Shown here: in pieces, positions 44,519 to 53,242 of the stretch | How the letters are laid out: every line of letters starts with the position of its first letter | Position numbering within the stretch: the stretch's first letter is position 1 | Assembly: GCA_023150875.1 (NCBI GenBank) | Contig: JAKLKC010000045.1 | Coordinates: 1-56,547, forward strand | DNA length: 56,547 nt | Direction of reading: 5' to 3' | From: Myxococcota bacterium | GTDB lineage: Bacteria; Myxococcota_A; UBA796; UBA9615; JAKLKC01 | Program-made: the position numbers and the translations under genes | Notes under the pieces: generated by a model | The model's input: the letters and a program-made list of their open reading frames with translations, nothing else | Told to the model about the DNA's origin: nothing | Databases searched by the model: none

Positions 44519-47197
44519 ATGACCGCGGCCCCCCAGCGGATCTACACCTTCGGCGCCGGCCGGGCCGAGGGCCACGCCGCCATGAAGGACGTCCTGGGCG
44601 GAAAAGGCGCCGGCCTGGCCGAGATGACGAACCTGGGGATCCCCGTCCCCCCGGGGTTCACCGTCTCCACGGCCGCCTGCGCGGAGTACTACCGCACGGG
44701 GCGGAAGCTCCCCGCGGGCCTCATGGACGAGGTGCGGGGGGCCCTGGCCGCCGTGGAGTCCATCGCCGGGGCGCGCTTCGGAGATCCGGAGAACCCTCTG
44801 CTCCTCAGCGTGCGGTCCGGCGCGAAGTTCTCGATGCCCGGCATGATGGACACGGTGCTCAACCTGGGCCTGAACACCGACACCGTGGGTGGCCTCGCCC
44901 GCTCCACGGGAGATCCCCGCTTCGCCTGGGACAGCTTCCGCCGCTTCGTGCAGATGTACGGAGACGTGGTGCTGGGGGTGAACCGCCACCCGCTGGAGAA
45001 GCTCATCGAGGGCCGCAAGGAGGCCCGGGGCGTCACCCAGGACACCGAGCTGACCGCCGACGACTGGCGGGATCTGGTCTCCGCCTTCCTGGAGCGCGTC
45101 GAGTCCCAGCTCCGCCGCCCCTTCCCCATGGACCCCTACGAGCAGCTCGAAGGCGCCATCGCCGCGGTCTTCCGGTCCTGGAACACGCCCCGGGCGGTCT
45201 TCTACCGCAAGGAGCACGGGATCCCCGACGACATCTACACCGCGGTCAACGTCCAGGCGATGGTCTTCGGCAACCTGGGCGACGACTCCGCCACCGGCGT
45301 GGCCTTCACCCGGGACCCGGCCACCGGCGAGGACCTGTTCTACGGGGAGTTCCTGCCCAACGCTCAAGGGGAGGACGTGGTCGCCGGGATCCGCACCCCC
45401 CTCCCCATCAACCGCTCCCGCCCGGTCCCCGACGGCGTCGCCACCCTCGAAGAGCTGATGCCCGCGGCGTACGGGACGCTGCTGGAGGTGAGGCGGCGCC
45501 TGGAGGGGCACTTCCGGGACATGCAGGACCTGGAGTTCACCATCCAGCGGGGCCGGGTGTGGATGCTCCAGTGCCGCACCGGCAAGCGCACCGCCCGCGC
45601 CGCGGTGCGGATCGCGGTGGACATGGTGGGGGAGGGCCTGATCGACCGCGACACCGCCCTGCTGCGGGTGCAGCCCTCCCAGCTCGACCAGCTCCTCCAC
45701 CCCACCATCGACCCCAAGGCCCCCCGCCACGTGATCGCCCGGGGCCTCCCCGCGAGCCCCGGCGCCCGCACCGGCAAGGTCGTCTTCACCCCCGAGGAGG
45801 CCGTCGCCCGCTCGGAGCGGGGCGACGCGGTGATCCTGGTGCGCCGCGAGACCTCCCCCGAGGACATCGCCGGGATGTCCGCGGCCCAGGGGATCCTCAC
45901 CGCCCGGGGGGGGCAGACCTCCCACGCCGCGGTGGTGGCCCGGGGCATGGGGAAGTGCTGCGTGGTGGGCTGCTCGGAGATCTCCGTCGCCCTGGACGAG
46001 AAGAGCTTCACCACCTCCCGGGGCCGGACGGTCCGGGAGGGCGACGAGATCACCCTCGACGGCGCGACCGGCGAGGTGATGCTGGGGCGGGTCGGCGTGC
46101 AGGGGGTCGACCCCGAACACGACCGGGAGCTGGGTCAGGTCCTGCACTGGGCGGACGAGGTGCGGCGGCTCCGGATCCGCACCAACGCCGACACCCCCGA
46201 CGACGCCCGGACGGCCCGGCGCTTCGGCGCCGAGGGGATCGGCCTGTGCCGGACCGAGCACATGTTCTTCGACGAGGAGCGGGTCGCCCTGGTCCGCGAG
46301 ATGATCCTCGCCGAGACCTTCGAGGAGCGCAAGGCGGCCCTGGACCGCATCCTCCCCTTCCAGCGCCGCGACTTCGAGGGGATCTTCCGGGCGATGGCGG
46401 GCCTGCCGGTGACCGTCCGGCTCCTGGACCCCCCGCTCCACGAGTTCCTCCCCACCACCGACGCCCAGGTGAAGGCGCTGGCGGAGCACTCGGGCATGCG
46501 CGAGGCGGACATCCGCCGCAAGACCCGGGAGCACGAAGAGGCCAACCCCATGCTCGGCCACCGGGGCTGCCGCCTGGGGATCAGCCACCCCGAGATCTAC
46601 CGGATGCAGGTGCGGGCGATCCTGGAGGCCGCCTGCGCTGTGGCTTCCGAGGAGATCGCCGTGCTCCCGGAGATCATGATCCCGCTGGTGTCCATCGAGA
46701 AGGAGCTGGAGTTCCTCAAGGAGGAGGTCGCGGACGAGGCCGAGGCGGTGTTCCGGGGGACGGGACGGCGGGTCGCGTACCAGGTCGGCACCATGATCGA
46801 GCTGCCCCGCGCCTGCCTGGTGGCGGGGGGGATCGCCCGGACCGCCGAGTTCTTCAGCTTCGGCACCAACGACCTGACCCAGACCTCCTACGGCTTCGCC
46901 CGGGACGACGCCGGCCCCTTCCTGCGGGTCTACGAGGAGGTCAAGATCATCGGCCGCAGTCCCTTCGTCACCCTGGACCGGGAAGGGGTGGGGGAGCTGG
47001 TGCGGATCGCCGTGGAGAGGGGCCGCGCCGCGCGCCCGGGACTCAAGACGGGGATCTGCGGCGAGCACGGGGGCGATCCCGACAGCATCGCCTTCTGCCA
47101 CGAGGTGGGCCTGGACTACGTGAGCTGCTCCCCCTTCCGCGTCCCCGTGGCCCGCCTCGCCGCGGCCCACGCCGCCCTGCGGGAGGCGGCGAAGTGA
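44519..47197 (+). CDS. ppdK: Pyruvate, phosphate dikinase (892 aa)
   Basis: PPDK interconverts pyruvate, ATP and phosphate with PEP, AMP and pyrophosphate in the cytoplasm. The N-terminal ATP-grasp part starts IYTFGAGRAEGHAAMKDVLG, GGKGAGLAEMTNLGIPVPPG and includes LLSVRSGAKFSMPGMMDTVL. The phosphohistidine domain has GGQTSHAAVVARGMGKCCVV with His469. The PEP/pyruvate barrel has GIGLCRTEHMFFDEER, GRSPFV-adjacent residues, SFGTNDLTQTSYGFARDD and CGEHGGDPDSI. All parts are complete and the length is standard. The stop overlaps the GTG of the next gene, which is odd for a metabolic enzyme next to a secreted anchor protein. Confidence 0.97.
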   Translation: MTAAPQRIYTFGAGRAEGHAAMKDVLGGKGAGLAEMTNLGIPVPPGFTVSTAACAEYYRTGRKLPAGLMDEVRGALAAVESIAGARFGDPENPLLLSVRSGAKFSMPGMMDTVLNLGLNTDTVGGLARSTGDPRFAWDSFRRFVQMYGDVVLGVNRHPLEKLIEGRKEARGVTQDTELTADDWRDLVSAFLERVESQLRRPFPMDPYEQLEGAIAAVFRSWNTPRAVFYRKEHGIPDDIYTAVNVQAMVFGNLGDDSATGVAFTRDPATGEDLFYGEFLPNAQGEDVVAGIRTPLPINRSRPVPDGVATLEELMPAAYGTLLEVRRRLEGHFRDMQDLEFTIQRGRVWMLQCRTGKRTARAAVRIAVDMVGEGLIDRDTALLRVQPSQLDQLLHPTIDPKAPRHVIARGLPASPGARTGKVVFTPEEAVARSERGDAVILVRRETSPEDIAGMSAAQGILTARGGQTSHAAVVARGMGKCCVVGCSEISVALDEKSFTTSRGRTVREGDEITLDGATGEVMLGRVGVQGVDPEHDRELGQVLHWADEVRRLRIRTNADTPDDARTARRFGAEGIGLCRTEHMFFDEERVALVREMILAETFEERKAALDRILPFQRRDFEGIFRAMAGLPVTVRLLDPPLHEFLPTTDAQVKALAEHSGMREADIRRKTREHEEANPMLGHRGCRLGISHPEIYRMQVRAILEAACAVASEEIAVLPEIMIPLVSIEKELEFLKEEVADEAEAVFRGTGRRVAYQVGTMIELPRACLVAGGIARTAEFFSFGTNDLTQTSYGFARDDAGPFLRVYEEVKIIGRSPFVTLDREGVGELVRIAVERGRAARPGLKTGICGEHGGDPDSIAFCHEVGLDYVSCSPFRVPVARLAAAHAALREAAK

Positions 47198-48240
47198 GGG
47201 GCGGGGGGGCGGGCCGCCTCGCCGGGCTCCTGGTCCTCGCCGGGGTCGCCACCGGACCCTCCGCCTTCGCCGCCACGGCGGAGGCGCTGCTGGAGGCGAT
47301 GGAGGTCCAGGGGGCCGCGGGCGTGTCGTCGGAGGGGGACGCCGGGAAGATGCTGGGGGTCTACGAGGCCCTGGGGGGGATCGTGCCCACCCAGGGCCCG
47401 ACGATGGCGTGGATGTTCACCGGGGACCAGACCACGCTGCCCTCATGCGTCGACACCGACGTGGGGCTGTTCGGCCCCGAGGAGGACACCGCGGCCTTGG
47501 AGCTGGAGCTTCTGGTGCCCGACGGGGTCCGCTCCTTCTCGTTCGACTTCTTCTTCCTGTCCCGGGAGTACCCCGTCTTCGTCGGATCTCCCTTCAACGA
47601 CAGCTTCACCGTGGAGCTGGAGTCCGAGGCGTACACGGGCAACGTGGCCTTCGACGACGCGGGCAACCCGGTGGACGTCAACAACGTGCTCTTCGTCGGC
47701 TTCGACCCGGAGACCATGGGGGGAACGGGATTCCACTGCGGCGACGGAGGCGGCTCCCTGTGGATCCGCACCCTGGCCCCGGTGGTCCCGGGAGAGGTCA
47801 TCCGCCTGCGCTTCCAGGTGGAGGACGTGACGGACGGGATCTACGACTCCGGCGTCGCCATCGACAACTTCACCTGGAGCACCGCGGAGATCGACGGCCC
47901 GGAGACGGGGCCCGCCGACATCGACAAGGACGGGGAGGAGGACGAGAAGTTCGGGGGGACCGACTGCGACGATCGGGATCCCCTGGTGAACTCCCGGGCC
48001 ACGGAGGACTGCGCCGACGGGGTGGACAACGACTGCGACGGGGCGGCCGACGGCGACGACGTCGCATGCATGACCACCGACGACCTCGGCGGCTGGACTG
48101 ACGGTCCCGGAGCCTGCGCCTGCGCTTCGTCGCCCTCTTCCCCCTCACTCGCCCCCGCCGGCTTGCTCGCGCTCGCGGCCCTGGCGCGGCGCCGGAGGGG
48201 GCCGGCCGGCGCTCAGATCCTTCCCCCCGCGATCACGTAG
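47194..48240 (+). CDS. Secreted anchor-type protein with MopE-like repeat and MYXO-CTERM-like tail (348 aa)
   Basis: The GTG start at 47194 overlaps the ppdK stop and gives a signal peptide (LAGLLVLAGVATGPSAFAAT). Residues about 25-230 resemble a 'choice-of-anchor L' type domain (SFSFDFFFLSREYPVFVGSP, FNDSFTVELE, GVAIDNFTWS). One MopE-type unit follows (DCDDRDPLVNSRATEDCADG, VDNDCDG). The C-terminus has ACACASSPSSPSLAPAGLLA, a hydrophobic stretch and RRRRG, the MYXO-CTERM sorting pattern (Cys, helix, Arg cluster). An extra 13-residue tail after the Arg cluster lies within the overlap with the convergent gene. It is probably displayed on the cell surface. Confidence 0.78.
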   Translation: MRGGGAGRLAGLLVLAGVATGPSAFAATAEALLEAMEVQGAAGVSSEGDAGKMLGVYEALGGIVPTQGPTMAWMFTGDQTTLPSCVDTDVGLFGPEEDTAALELELLVPDGVRSFSFDFFFLSREYPVFVGSPFNDSFTVELESEAYTGNVAFDDAGNPVDVNNVLFVGFDPETMGGTGFHCGDGGGSLWIRTLAPVVPGEVIRLRFQVEDVTDGIYDSGVAIDNFTWSTAEIDGPETGPADIDKDGEEDEKFGGTDCDDRDPLVNSRATEDCADGVDNDCDGAADGDDVACMTTDDLGGWTDGPGACACASSPSSPSLAPAGLLALAALARRRRGPAGAQILPPAIT

Positions 48241-50456
48241 ACGCCCCCGGTCCTCGCCCCTCCCGACAGGGCGCCCCGGGCGCCCACCAGCAGATCGGGG
48301 TGGCCGTCGCCGGTGACGTCGGCGCCCACGGCGAGGGCCCCACCGGCGAAGGCGCCGGAGCCGACGCCGGAGATGGTGGCGTCGGCGGTGGCCAGGGAGT
48401 ACGTCCCGGCGGGGACGGGGCCATAGAAGAGGTAGGCGGTCCCGGCGTCGGCGGAGCCCACGTCGTGGCGCTCGGCGCCGATCGCCACGTCGTCGAGCCC
48501 GTCCCCGTTCAGGTCCCCCGCCCCGGCGAGGGCGAGCCCCGCGGTGTCGCCGGCGTCCTCCCCGAGGAAGACCACGTCCGCGGTGGCGAGGTTCCGGATC
48601 CCGCCGCCCAGGGGCCCGTAGAGCAGGTAGGCCCGACCGCTGTCCGGCGCCTCGCCGTAGGCGGCGAAGGCGCCTGCGAGCAAGTCGCCGTAGCCGTCGC
48701 CGTCCACGTCCCCGGCGGCCGCGAGGGGGTAGCCGGCGTAGTCGTAGGCGCTCTCCCCCTCCAGGATCACGTCGGCGGCGGCCAGGGAGTGGACTCCCTC
48801 CACGATGGGTCCGTACACCAGGTAGCCCCGCCCCGAGTCCGTGCCCACGCCGTTGTGCCCGTCCCCCGAGACCAGCACGTCCGCCGTCCCGTCCCCGTCC
48901 ACGTCACCCGCGCCGGAGACCCACCACCCCGCCCCGTCCTGGGCCGCCTCGCCGGTGAAGGTGGCGATCCGCAGATCGGGGGAGCCCACGGCGTGGGTGC
49001 CTCCAGGCCAGGGCCCGAAGACGACGTAGGCCGCGCCGGCGTTGGTGGCCGCGCCGTCGTCCAGGTACGCGCCCACGATCCAGTCGCCGTGCCCGTCCCC
49101 GTCCACGTCCCCGGCGGGGGCGACCGAGGAGCCCATCGCGTGGCCCCCGGTCCCGTCCAGGGCGTGGTCCACGTCCGCCGTGGTCAGGGTCCCCCCCGCG
49201 AGCCCCGCGGAGAGGAAAGCGACCCTTCCGCCTCCCCCGCCGTAGCCCGGCGCTCCCACCGCCACGTCGCCGATCCCGTCCCCGTCGACGTCGTCCATCG
49301 CCGCCACGGCGTAGCTCGCGTACTCGTCCGCCACGCCGCCCGCCAGGGTCAGCCACGCCGAGCCCAGGGACGTGACGCCCGGCGGTACGGGGCCCAAGAT
49401 CGCGTAGGCCCGGCCCTCGCCGTCCGCGCCCGCGGCGGGAGCACCCACGGCCACGTCCTGCACGCCGTCGCCGTCCACGTCCCCGGCGACCGCAAGGGCC
49501 CAGCCCGCCTCGTCCCCCGACCCTGCCCCCGCGAGGAAGGCATGGGCCTCGGCGAGGGAGATCTCCCCCTCGGGGTAGCACCCGCCCCCGCTCCCGTCGC
49601 AGTCGTCGTCGGTGCCGTTGTCGCAGACCTCGGCGGCGCCGGGGTGGACGGCGCCGTCGCCGTCGTCGCAGTCTCCGTCGATGGGCCGGTGGTCCGCGGG
49701 GGCGTTGCAGGCCGCCACGGCGTGGTCCGGATCCCCGTACCCGTCCCCGTCGCCGTCGAGATACCAGATCGGGGGTTCGTCCACGTCGTCGATGTCGCCG
49801 TCGCAGTCGTCGTCGACCCCGTCGCATGTCTCCGCCGCGCCGGGGAAGACTCCGACGTCCGAGTCGTCGCAGTCCCCGTCGCACGGCGCCCACCCGTCCC
49901 CGTCCCCATCGACCTCGTCCCCTCCCGGGAAGCCGTCGCAGTCGTTGTCGAGGCCGTCGCATGTCTCGAGGGCGCCGGGGCTCGCCCCGGGATCGCCGTC
50001 GTCGCAGTCGCCGTCGCACACCGACGCGCCGTCCCCGTCCCCATCCTCCTCCCGGGGGTCCGGGACGCCGTCGCAGTCGTCGTCCTCCCAGCCGTCGCAT
50101 GTCTCATCCGCGCCCGGGTGGACGGCGTCGTCGTCGTCCCGGCAGTCCCCCACGCACTCGGTGTATCCGTCCCCATCCCCGTCCACCTCCAGGGGATCGA
50201 GCACCCCGTCGCAGTCGTCGTCGGGCCAGCCGTCGCAGGTCTCTTCGGCGCCGGGGTGGACGTCCGCATCGCCGTCGTCGCAGTCCTCGCCCGCGGCGAA
50301 ACCGTCCCCGTCGGCGTCGACGGCGGCCGTGTCGTCGTCCCCGGCCGTGGTGTCGTCGTCCCCGGGCGGTGAGGTGTCGTCGTCCGGAGGCGCCTCGGGC
50401 GGGGCGAGGCAGCCGGTCAGGGCGACGCACAGGGCGAGGAGCAGGCCGGACCGCAT
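48213..50456 (-). CDS. MopE-type repeat and FG-GAP propeller lipoprotein, tandem copy 1 (747 aa)
   Basis: The signal MRSGLLLALCVALTGC is followed by the linker PPDDDTSPPGDDDTTAGDDD. Six MopE-type units lie in residues about 45-290 (for example DCDDGDADVHPGAEETCDGW). The rest has eight or so FG-GAP units (DVDGDGVQDVAVGAPAAG, DVDGDGYGDLLAGAFAAYG, DLNGDGLDDVAIGAERHD), enough for a complete seven-bladed propeller. It is a close paralogue of the gene upstream and of 318-2702. The ATG shares its A with the upstream TGA stop, so translation is coupled. The 3' end overlaps the convergent anchor gene by 28 bases. Confidence 0.87.
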   Translation of the reverse strand: MRSGLLLALCVALTGCLAPPEAPPDDDTSPPGDDDTTAGDDDTAAVDADGDGFAAGEDCDDGDADVHPGAEETCDGWPDDDCDGVLDPLEVDGDGDGYTECVGDCRDDDDAVHPGADETCDGWEDDDCDGVPDPREEDGDGDGASVCDGDCDDGDPGASPGALETCDGLDNDCDGFPGGDEVDGDGDGWAPCDGDCDDSDVGVFPGAAETCDGVDDDCDGDIDDVDEPPIWYLDGDGDGYGDPDHAVAACNAPADHRPIDGDCDDGDGAVHPGAAEVCDNGTDDDCDGSGGGCYPEGEISLAEAHAFLAGAGSGDEAGWALAVAGDVDGDGVQDVAVGAPAAGADGEGRAYAILGPVPPGVTSLGSAWLTLAGGVADEYASYAVAAMDDVDGDGIGDVAVGAPGYGGGGGRVAFLSAGLAGGTLTTADVDHALDGTGGHAMGSSVAPAGDVDGDGHGDWIVGAYLDDGAATNAGAAYVVFGPWPGGTHAVGSPDLRIATFTGEAAQDGAGWWVSGAGDVDGDGTADVLVSGDGHNGVGTDSGRGYLVYGPIVEGVHSLAAADVILEGESAYDYAGYPLAAAGDVDGDGYGDLLAGAFAAYGEAPDSGRAYLLYGPLGGGIRNLATADVVFLGEDAGDTAGLALAGAGDLNGDGLDDVAIGAERHDVGSADAGTAYLFYGPVPAGTYSLATADATISGVGSGAFAGGALAVGADVTGDGHPDLLVGARGALSGGARTGGVYVIAGGRI

Positions 50457-52456
50457 CACGCGCCCCCGCCCAGGATCACGTAGGCGGCACCCGCGGCGCT
50501 CCCGGCGCGGTCGTTCCCGTCCGCGCCCACCAGGATGTCGTCGTACCCGTCGCCGTTCACGTCCCCAGGACCGGCCACCACCGAGCCCGCCCCGTCGGAG
50601 GCGGCCTCCCCGAGGAAGGCGGGTACGGTCCCGAGGGAGTACGCGCCGGGTGTGATGGGACCGGGGACCCAGTAGGCCTTCCCGGCGCCGTACCCCCCGT
50701 CTCCGCTCCCCGAAGCCCCCACCACCAGGTCGAGGCTGCCGTCTCCGTCGACGTCCCCCGCGCCGGCGACCGCCGAGCCGGCGAAGTCTCCCTCCGCCTC
50801 CCCCGCGTACTGCACGTCGGCGATGGACAGCCCGTGGGGCCCGTCGGGCGGGCGGAACAGGACGTAGACCTTGCCCACCATCAGCCCCCCGTGGGTCGCG
50901 AAGGGGGCTCCGACGGCCACGTCGTCGCAGCCGTCTCCGTCGATGTCCCCCACACCGGCCACCGCGTACCCGGCGGAGTCGTCGGGTCCCTCGCCGGTCA
51001 GGACCGCGTCGGCGTCGGACAGCACCCTCTCGCCCGCCTCCACCGGCCCCCGCACCAGGTAGGCGGCCCCGGAGCCGGTGCCCGCGCCGTCGCTGTCCGG
51101 GGCACCGATCAGCAGGTCCGCGTAGCCGTCGCAGTCCACGTCGCCGGCGGCGGCGACGGACCAGCCGGCGGAGTCCCCGGACCTCTCCCCCCGGAAGGAG
51201 GCGTGGGCGGTGGCGAGGGAGGCCGACGCCTCGACGGGACCGAGCACGAGGTAGGCCTTCCCGGCGTTGGTCCCGCCGCCGTCGTTGTAGGGGCTGCCCA
51301 CCAGCAGGTCCCCATAGCCGTCCCCATCGACGTCCCCCACCGCGGCGACGGCGGTGCCGACGCTGGTGGAGGCCACCTCCCCGGTCAGGGCGTGGCCCCC
51401 CGCCGGTAGGGCGTGGGTGCCGGCCGTCGTCGGCTCCGGCACTACGATCACCGCCCCCGCGGCGGTGCCTCCGCCGTCGTGGCCCGACGCCCCCAGGATC
51501 AGGCCGATGTCCCCCGTGTCGTAGAGGTCCCCGGCGGCGACCGAGGCCCCGGCGTAGTCGTAGGCGGCGCCCCCCGAGTACACCGCGCCGACGGACGCGG
51601 CGACGCCACCTCCCAACAGGACCGTCCCCTCGACGGGGCCCCGCACCACGTACACCTTGCCGCTCCACGTCCCCACCCCGTCGGCCTCGTAGGCCCCGAT
51701 CAGCAGGTCCGCGTAGCCGTCCCCGTCCACGTCACCGGCCCGGGCGGCGCTGGAGGCGAAGCGGTCGTACTCGTCCTCCCCCACCAGGATGGCGTCGGCC
51801 TCGGAGAGGTCCCGGACGCCGGAGGGGGCGCACGTCCCGCTCCCCCCGTCGCAGTCGTCGTCCCGGTGGTTGCCGCAGACCTCCTCTGCCCCCGGGTGGA
51901 CGCCGGGATCGCCGTCGTCGCAGTCGGAGCCGTCGGCGACGTGGTCCGGCGGCGCGGCGCACCGGGACGTCGGCGCCCCGGGATCGCCGAAGCCATCCCC
52001 GTCGCCGTCGGCGAACCACTCCAGGAGGGGGAGCCCGTCGTCGGCCGTCCCGTCGCAGTCCTGGTCGTGGCCGTCGCAGACCTCCTCCGCCCCCGGGTGG
52101 ACTGCGGGATCCCCGTCGTCGCAGTCTCCCCCGCAGGCGCCGAGCCCGTCCCCGTCGGCGTCCGCCTCCTGGGGATCGTCCACCCCGTCGCAGTCGTTGT
52201 CGGCGACCCCGTCGCACACGTCGGGGGCGCCGGGGTACACGTTGGCGTTCCCGTCGTCGCAGTCGTCTTCGGAGGTCCACCCGTCGTGGTCCGCGTCCTG
52301 GGGGGGGCCGGTGTCGTCGTCGCCGGTGTCGTCGTCGCCGGTGACGTCGTCGTCGCCGGTGTCGTCGTCCTGGACCGGAGCGTCGGGAGGCTCCAGGCAC
52401 GCGGCGGAGCCGCCGAGGGTCAGGACGGCCAGCAGGGCCAGCAGCTTCCGTCGCAC
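50456..52456 (-). CDS. MopE-type repeat and FG-GAP propeller lipoprotein, tandem copy 2 (666 aa)
   Basis: The GTG at 52456 (GGAGG seven bases upstream) starts the signal peptide VRRKLLALLAVLTLGGSAAC. The linker has four DDD blocks (DDDTGDDDVTGDDDTGDDDT). Four MopE-type units (such as DCDDGNANVYPGAPDVCDGV) precede at least eight FG-GAP units (DVDGDGYADLLIGAYEADG, DIDGDGCDDVAVGAPFATHG, DVNGDGYDDILVGADGND). Predicted to be a surface calcium- or metal-binding lipoprotein. It heads a two-gene unit with copy 1. The encoded DNA repeats are protein-level, not CRISPR. Confidence 0.87.
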   Translation of the reverse strand: MRRKLLALLAVLTLGGSAACLEPPDAPVQDDDTGDDDVTGDDDTGDDDTGPPQDADHDGWTSEDDCDDGNANVYPGAPDVCDGVADNDCDGVDDPQEADADGDGLGACGGDCDDGDPAVHPGAEEVCDGHDQDCDGTADDGLPLLEWFADGDGDGFGDPGAPTSRCAAPPDHVADGSDCDDGDPGVHPGAEEVCGNHRDDDCDGGSGTCAPSGVRDLSEADAILVGEDEYDRFASSAARAGDVDGDGYADLLIGAYEADGVGTWSGKVYVVRGPVEGTVLLGGGVAASVGAVYSGGAAYDYAGASVAAGDLYDTGDIGLILGASGHDGGGTAAGAVIVVPEPTTAGTHALPAGGHALTGEVASTSVGTAVAAVGDVDGDGYGDLLVGSPYNDGGGTNAGKAYLVLGPVEASASLATAHASFRGERSGDSAGWSVAAAGDVDCDGYADLLIGAPDSDGAGTGSGAAYLVRGPVEAGERVLSDADAVLTGEGPDDSAGYAVAGVGDIDGDGCDDVAVGAPFATHGGLMVGKVYVLFRPPDGPHGLSIADVQYAGEAEGDFAGSAVAGAGDVDGDGSLDLVVGASGSGDGGYGAGKAYWVPGPITPGAYSLGTVPAFLGEAASDGAGSVVAGPGDVNGDGYDDILVGADGNDRAGSAAGAAYVILGGGA
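52311..52375. repeat. Tandem GTCGTC-rich minisatellite encoding the DDD linker
   Basis: About 15-base units (GTGTCGTCGTCGCCG on the plus strand) repeat four times and encode the DDDTG blocks after the lipobox. The array could change length by slippage. Confidence 0.7.
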
Positions 52457-52520
52457 TTCGAGCCTCCGGCGGGCCGCCGACCCCGGCACCGGCCGGCGCC
52501 GACCCGCCCCGGGCCGGAAT

Positions 52521-52997
52521 CTACCACCGATGGAACGCCGGGTGCCCCTCCCGCACCGCCACGAAGAGGCCGCGGCAGGTCGCGGTGACGAGGCCCCCCG
52601 CGGTCATGGTGGCCTCGACGGTGGCGCGGTCGCCGTCCAGGTCCACGACCCGGGCGCGGATCTCCAGCTCGGCTTCCAGGGGGGTGGGGCGCTTCAGCTT
52701 GACGTGGTACTCCGCGGTGACCGTGCAGGGGGGAGCGTCCGCGCCCCGGTCCCGCATCAGCGCCCAGGCCGCCGCCCAGTTGCAGTGGCAGTCGAAGAGG
52801 GCCCCGACGATCCCGCCGTTGACGATGCCGTCGAAGGCCAGGTGGTGGGGGGAGGGCCGGAAGCGGGCGACCACCTCGTCCCCCTCCACGCGGCTCTTGA
52901 TCCGGAGCCCCTGCTCGTTCGCCGGCCCGCAACCGAAGCAGCGGTTCTGGGGGGCGTAGAGGTCCTGGAGGGCGGGGGTGGCGGAGGCTTCGGTCAT
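52521..52997 (-). CDS. PaaI-like hot-dog thioesterase (158 aa)
   Basis: The protein has the N-terminal PQNRCFGCGPANEQGLRIKS motif found in a distinct PaaI-type branch, then FRPSPHHLAFDGIVNGGIVG (central helix region, with the usual HGGV replaced by NGGIVG) and a closing sheet (AEYHVKLKRPTPLEAELEIR). It should act on acyl-CoA thioesters; the substrate is unknown. ATG 52997 follows GAGGGA. It is related only distantly to the thioesterase at 7458-7955. It stands alone downstream of a G/C-rich spacer (52998-53242). Confidence 0.82.
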   Translation of the reverse strand: MTEASATPALQDLYAPQNRCFGCGPANEQGLRIKSRVEGDEVVARFRPSPHHLAFDGIVNGGIVGALFDCHCNWAAAWALMRDRGADAPPCTVTAEYHVKLKRPTPLEAELEIRARVVDLDGDRATVEATMTAGGLVTATCRGLFVAVREGHPAFHRW

Positions 52998-53242
52998 GGG
53001 CGTCCCTCGGGCGGGGCCGGCGGGGATGGGTGGGGCAGGGCCGGCCCGATGATAGCAGCCCCGGACCCCTTCGCCCCGCCCCGCCCCCGTGCCGCCCCGC
53101 CGGACCGCCGCCGGCCCCCCAACCGGTCCGGTTCCGACACGCCGGGCATGGCCCCGGTGGAATGGCGCGTCCCGCGTCCGTCGCGGGCACCTGCGCCCCG
53201 GCGCTACCTGGACTTCCCGCCCCAGGAGCCCATACTGCGCCC

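Noticed and set aside
44306-47170. A long minus-strand open frame opposite ppdK
   Set aside because: ppdK is complete and highly conserved; the antisense product has no recognisable feature.
49560-52370. Regularly spaced GTCGCAGTC/GTCCCCGTC repeats that could suggest a CRISPR array
   Set aside because: The repeats are in frame, vary in length and encode MopE and FG-GAP protein motifs; there are no equal-length unique spacers.
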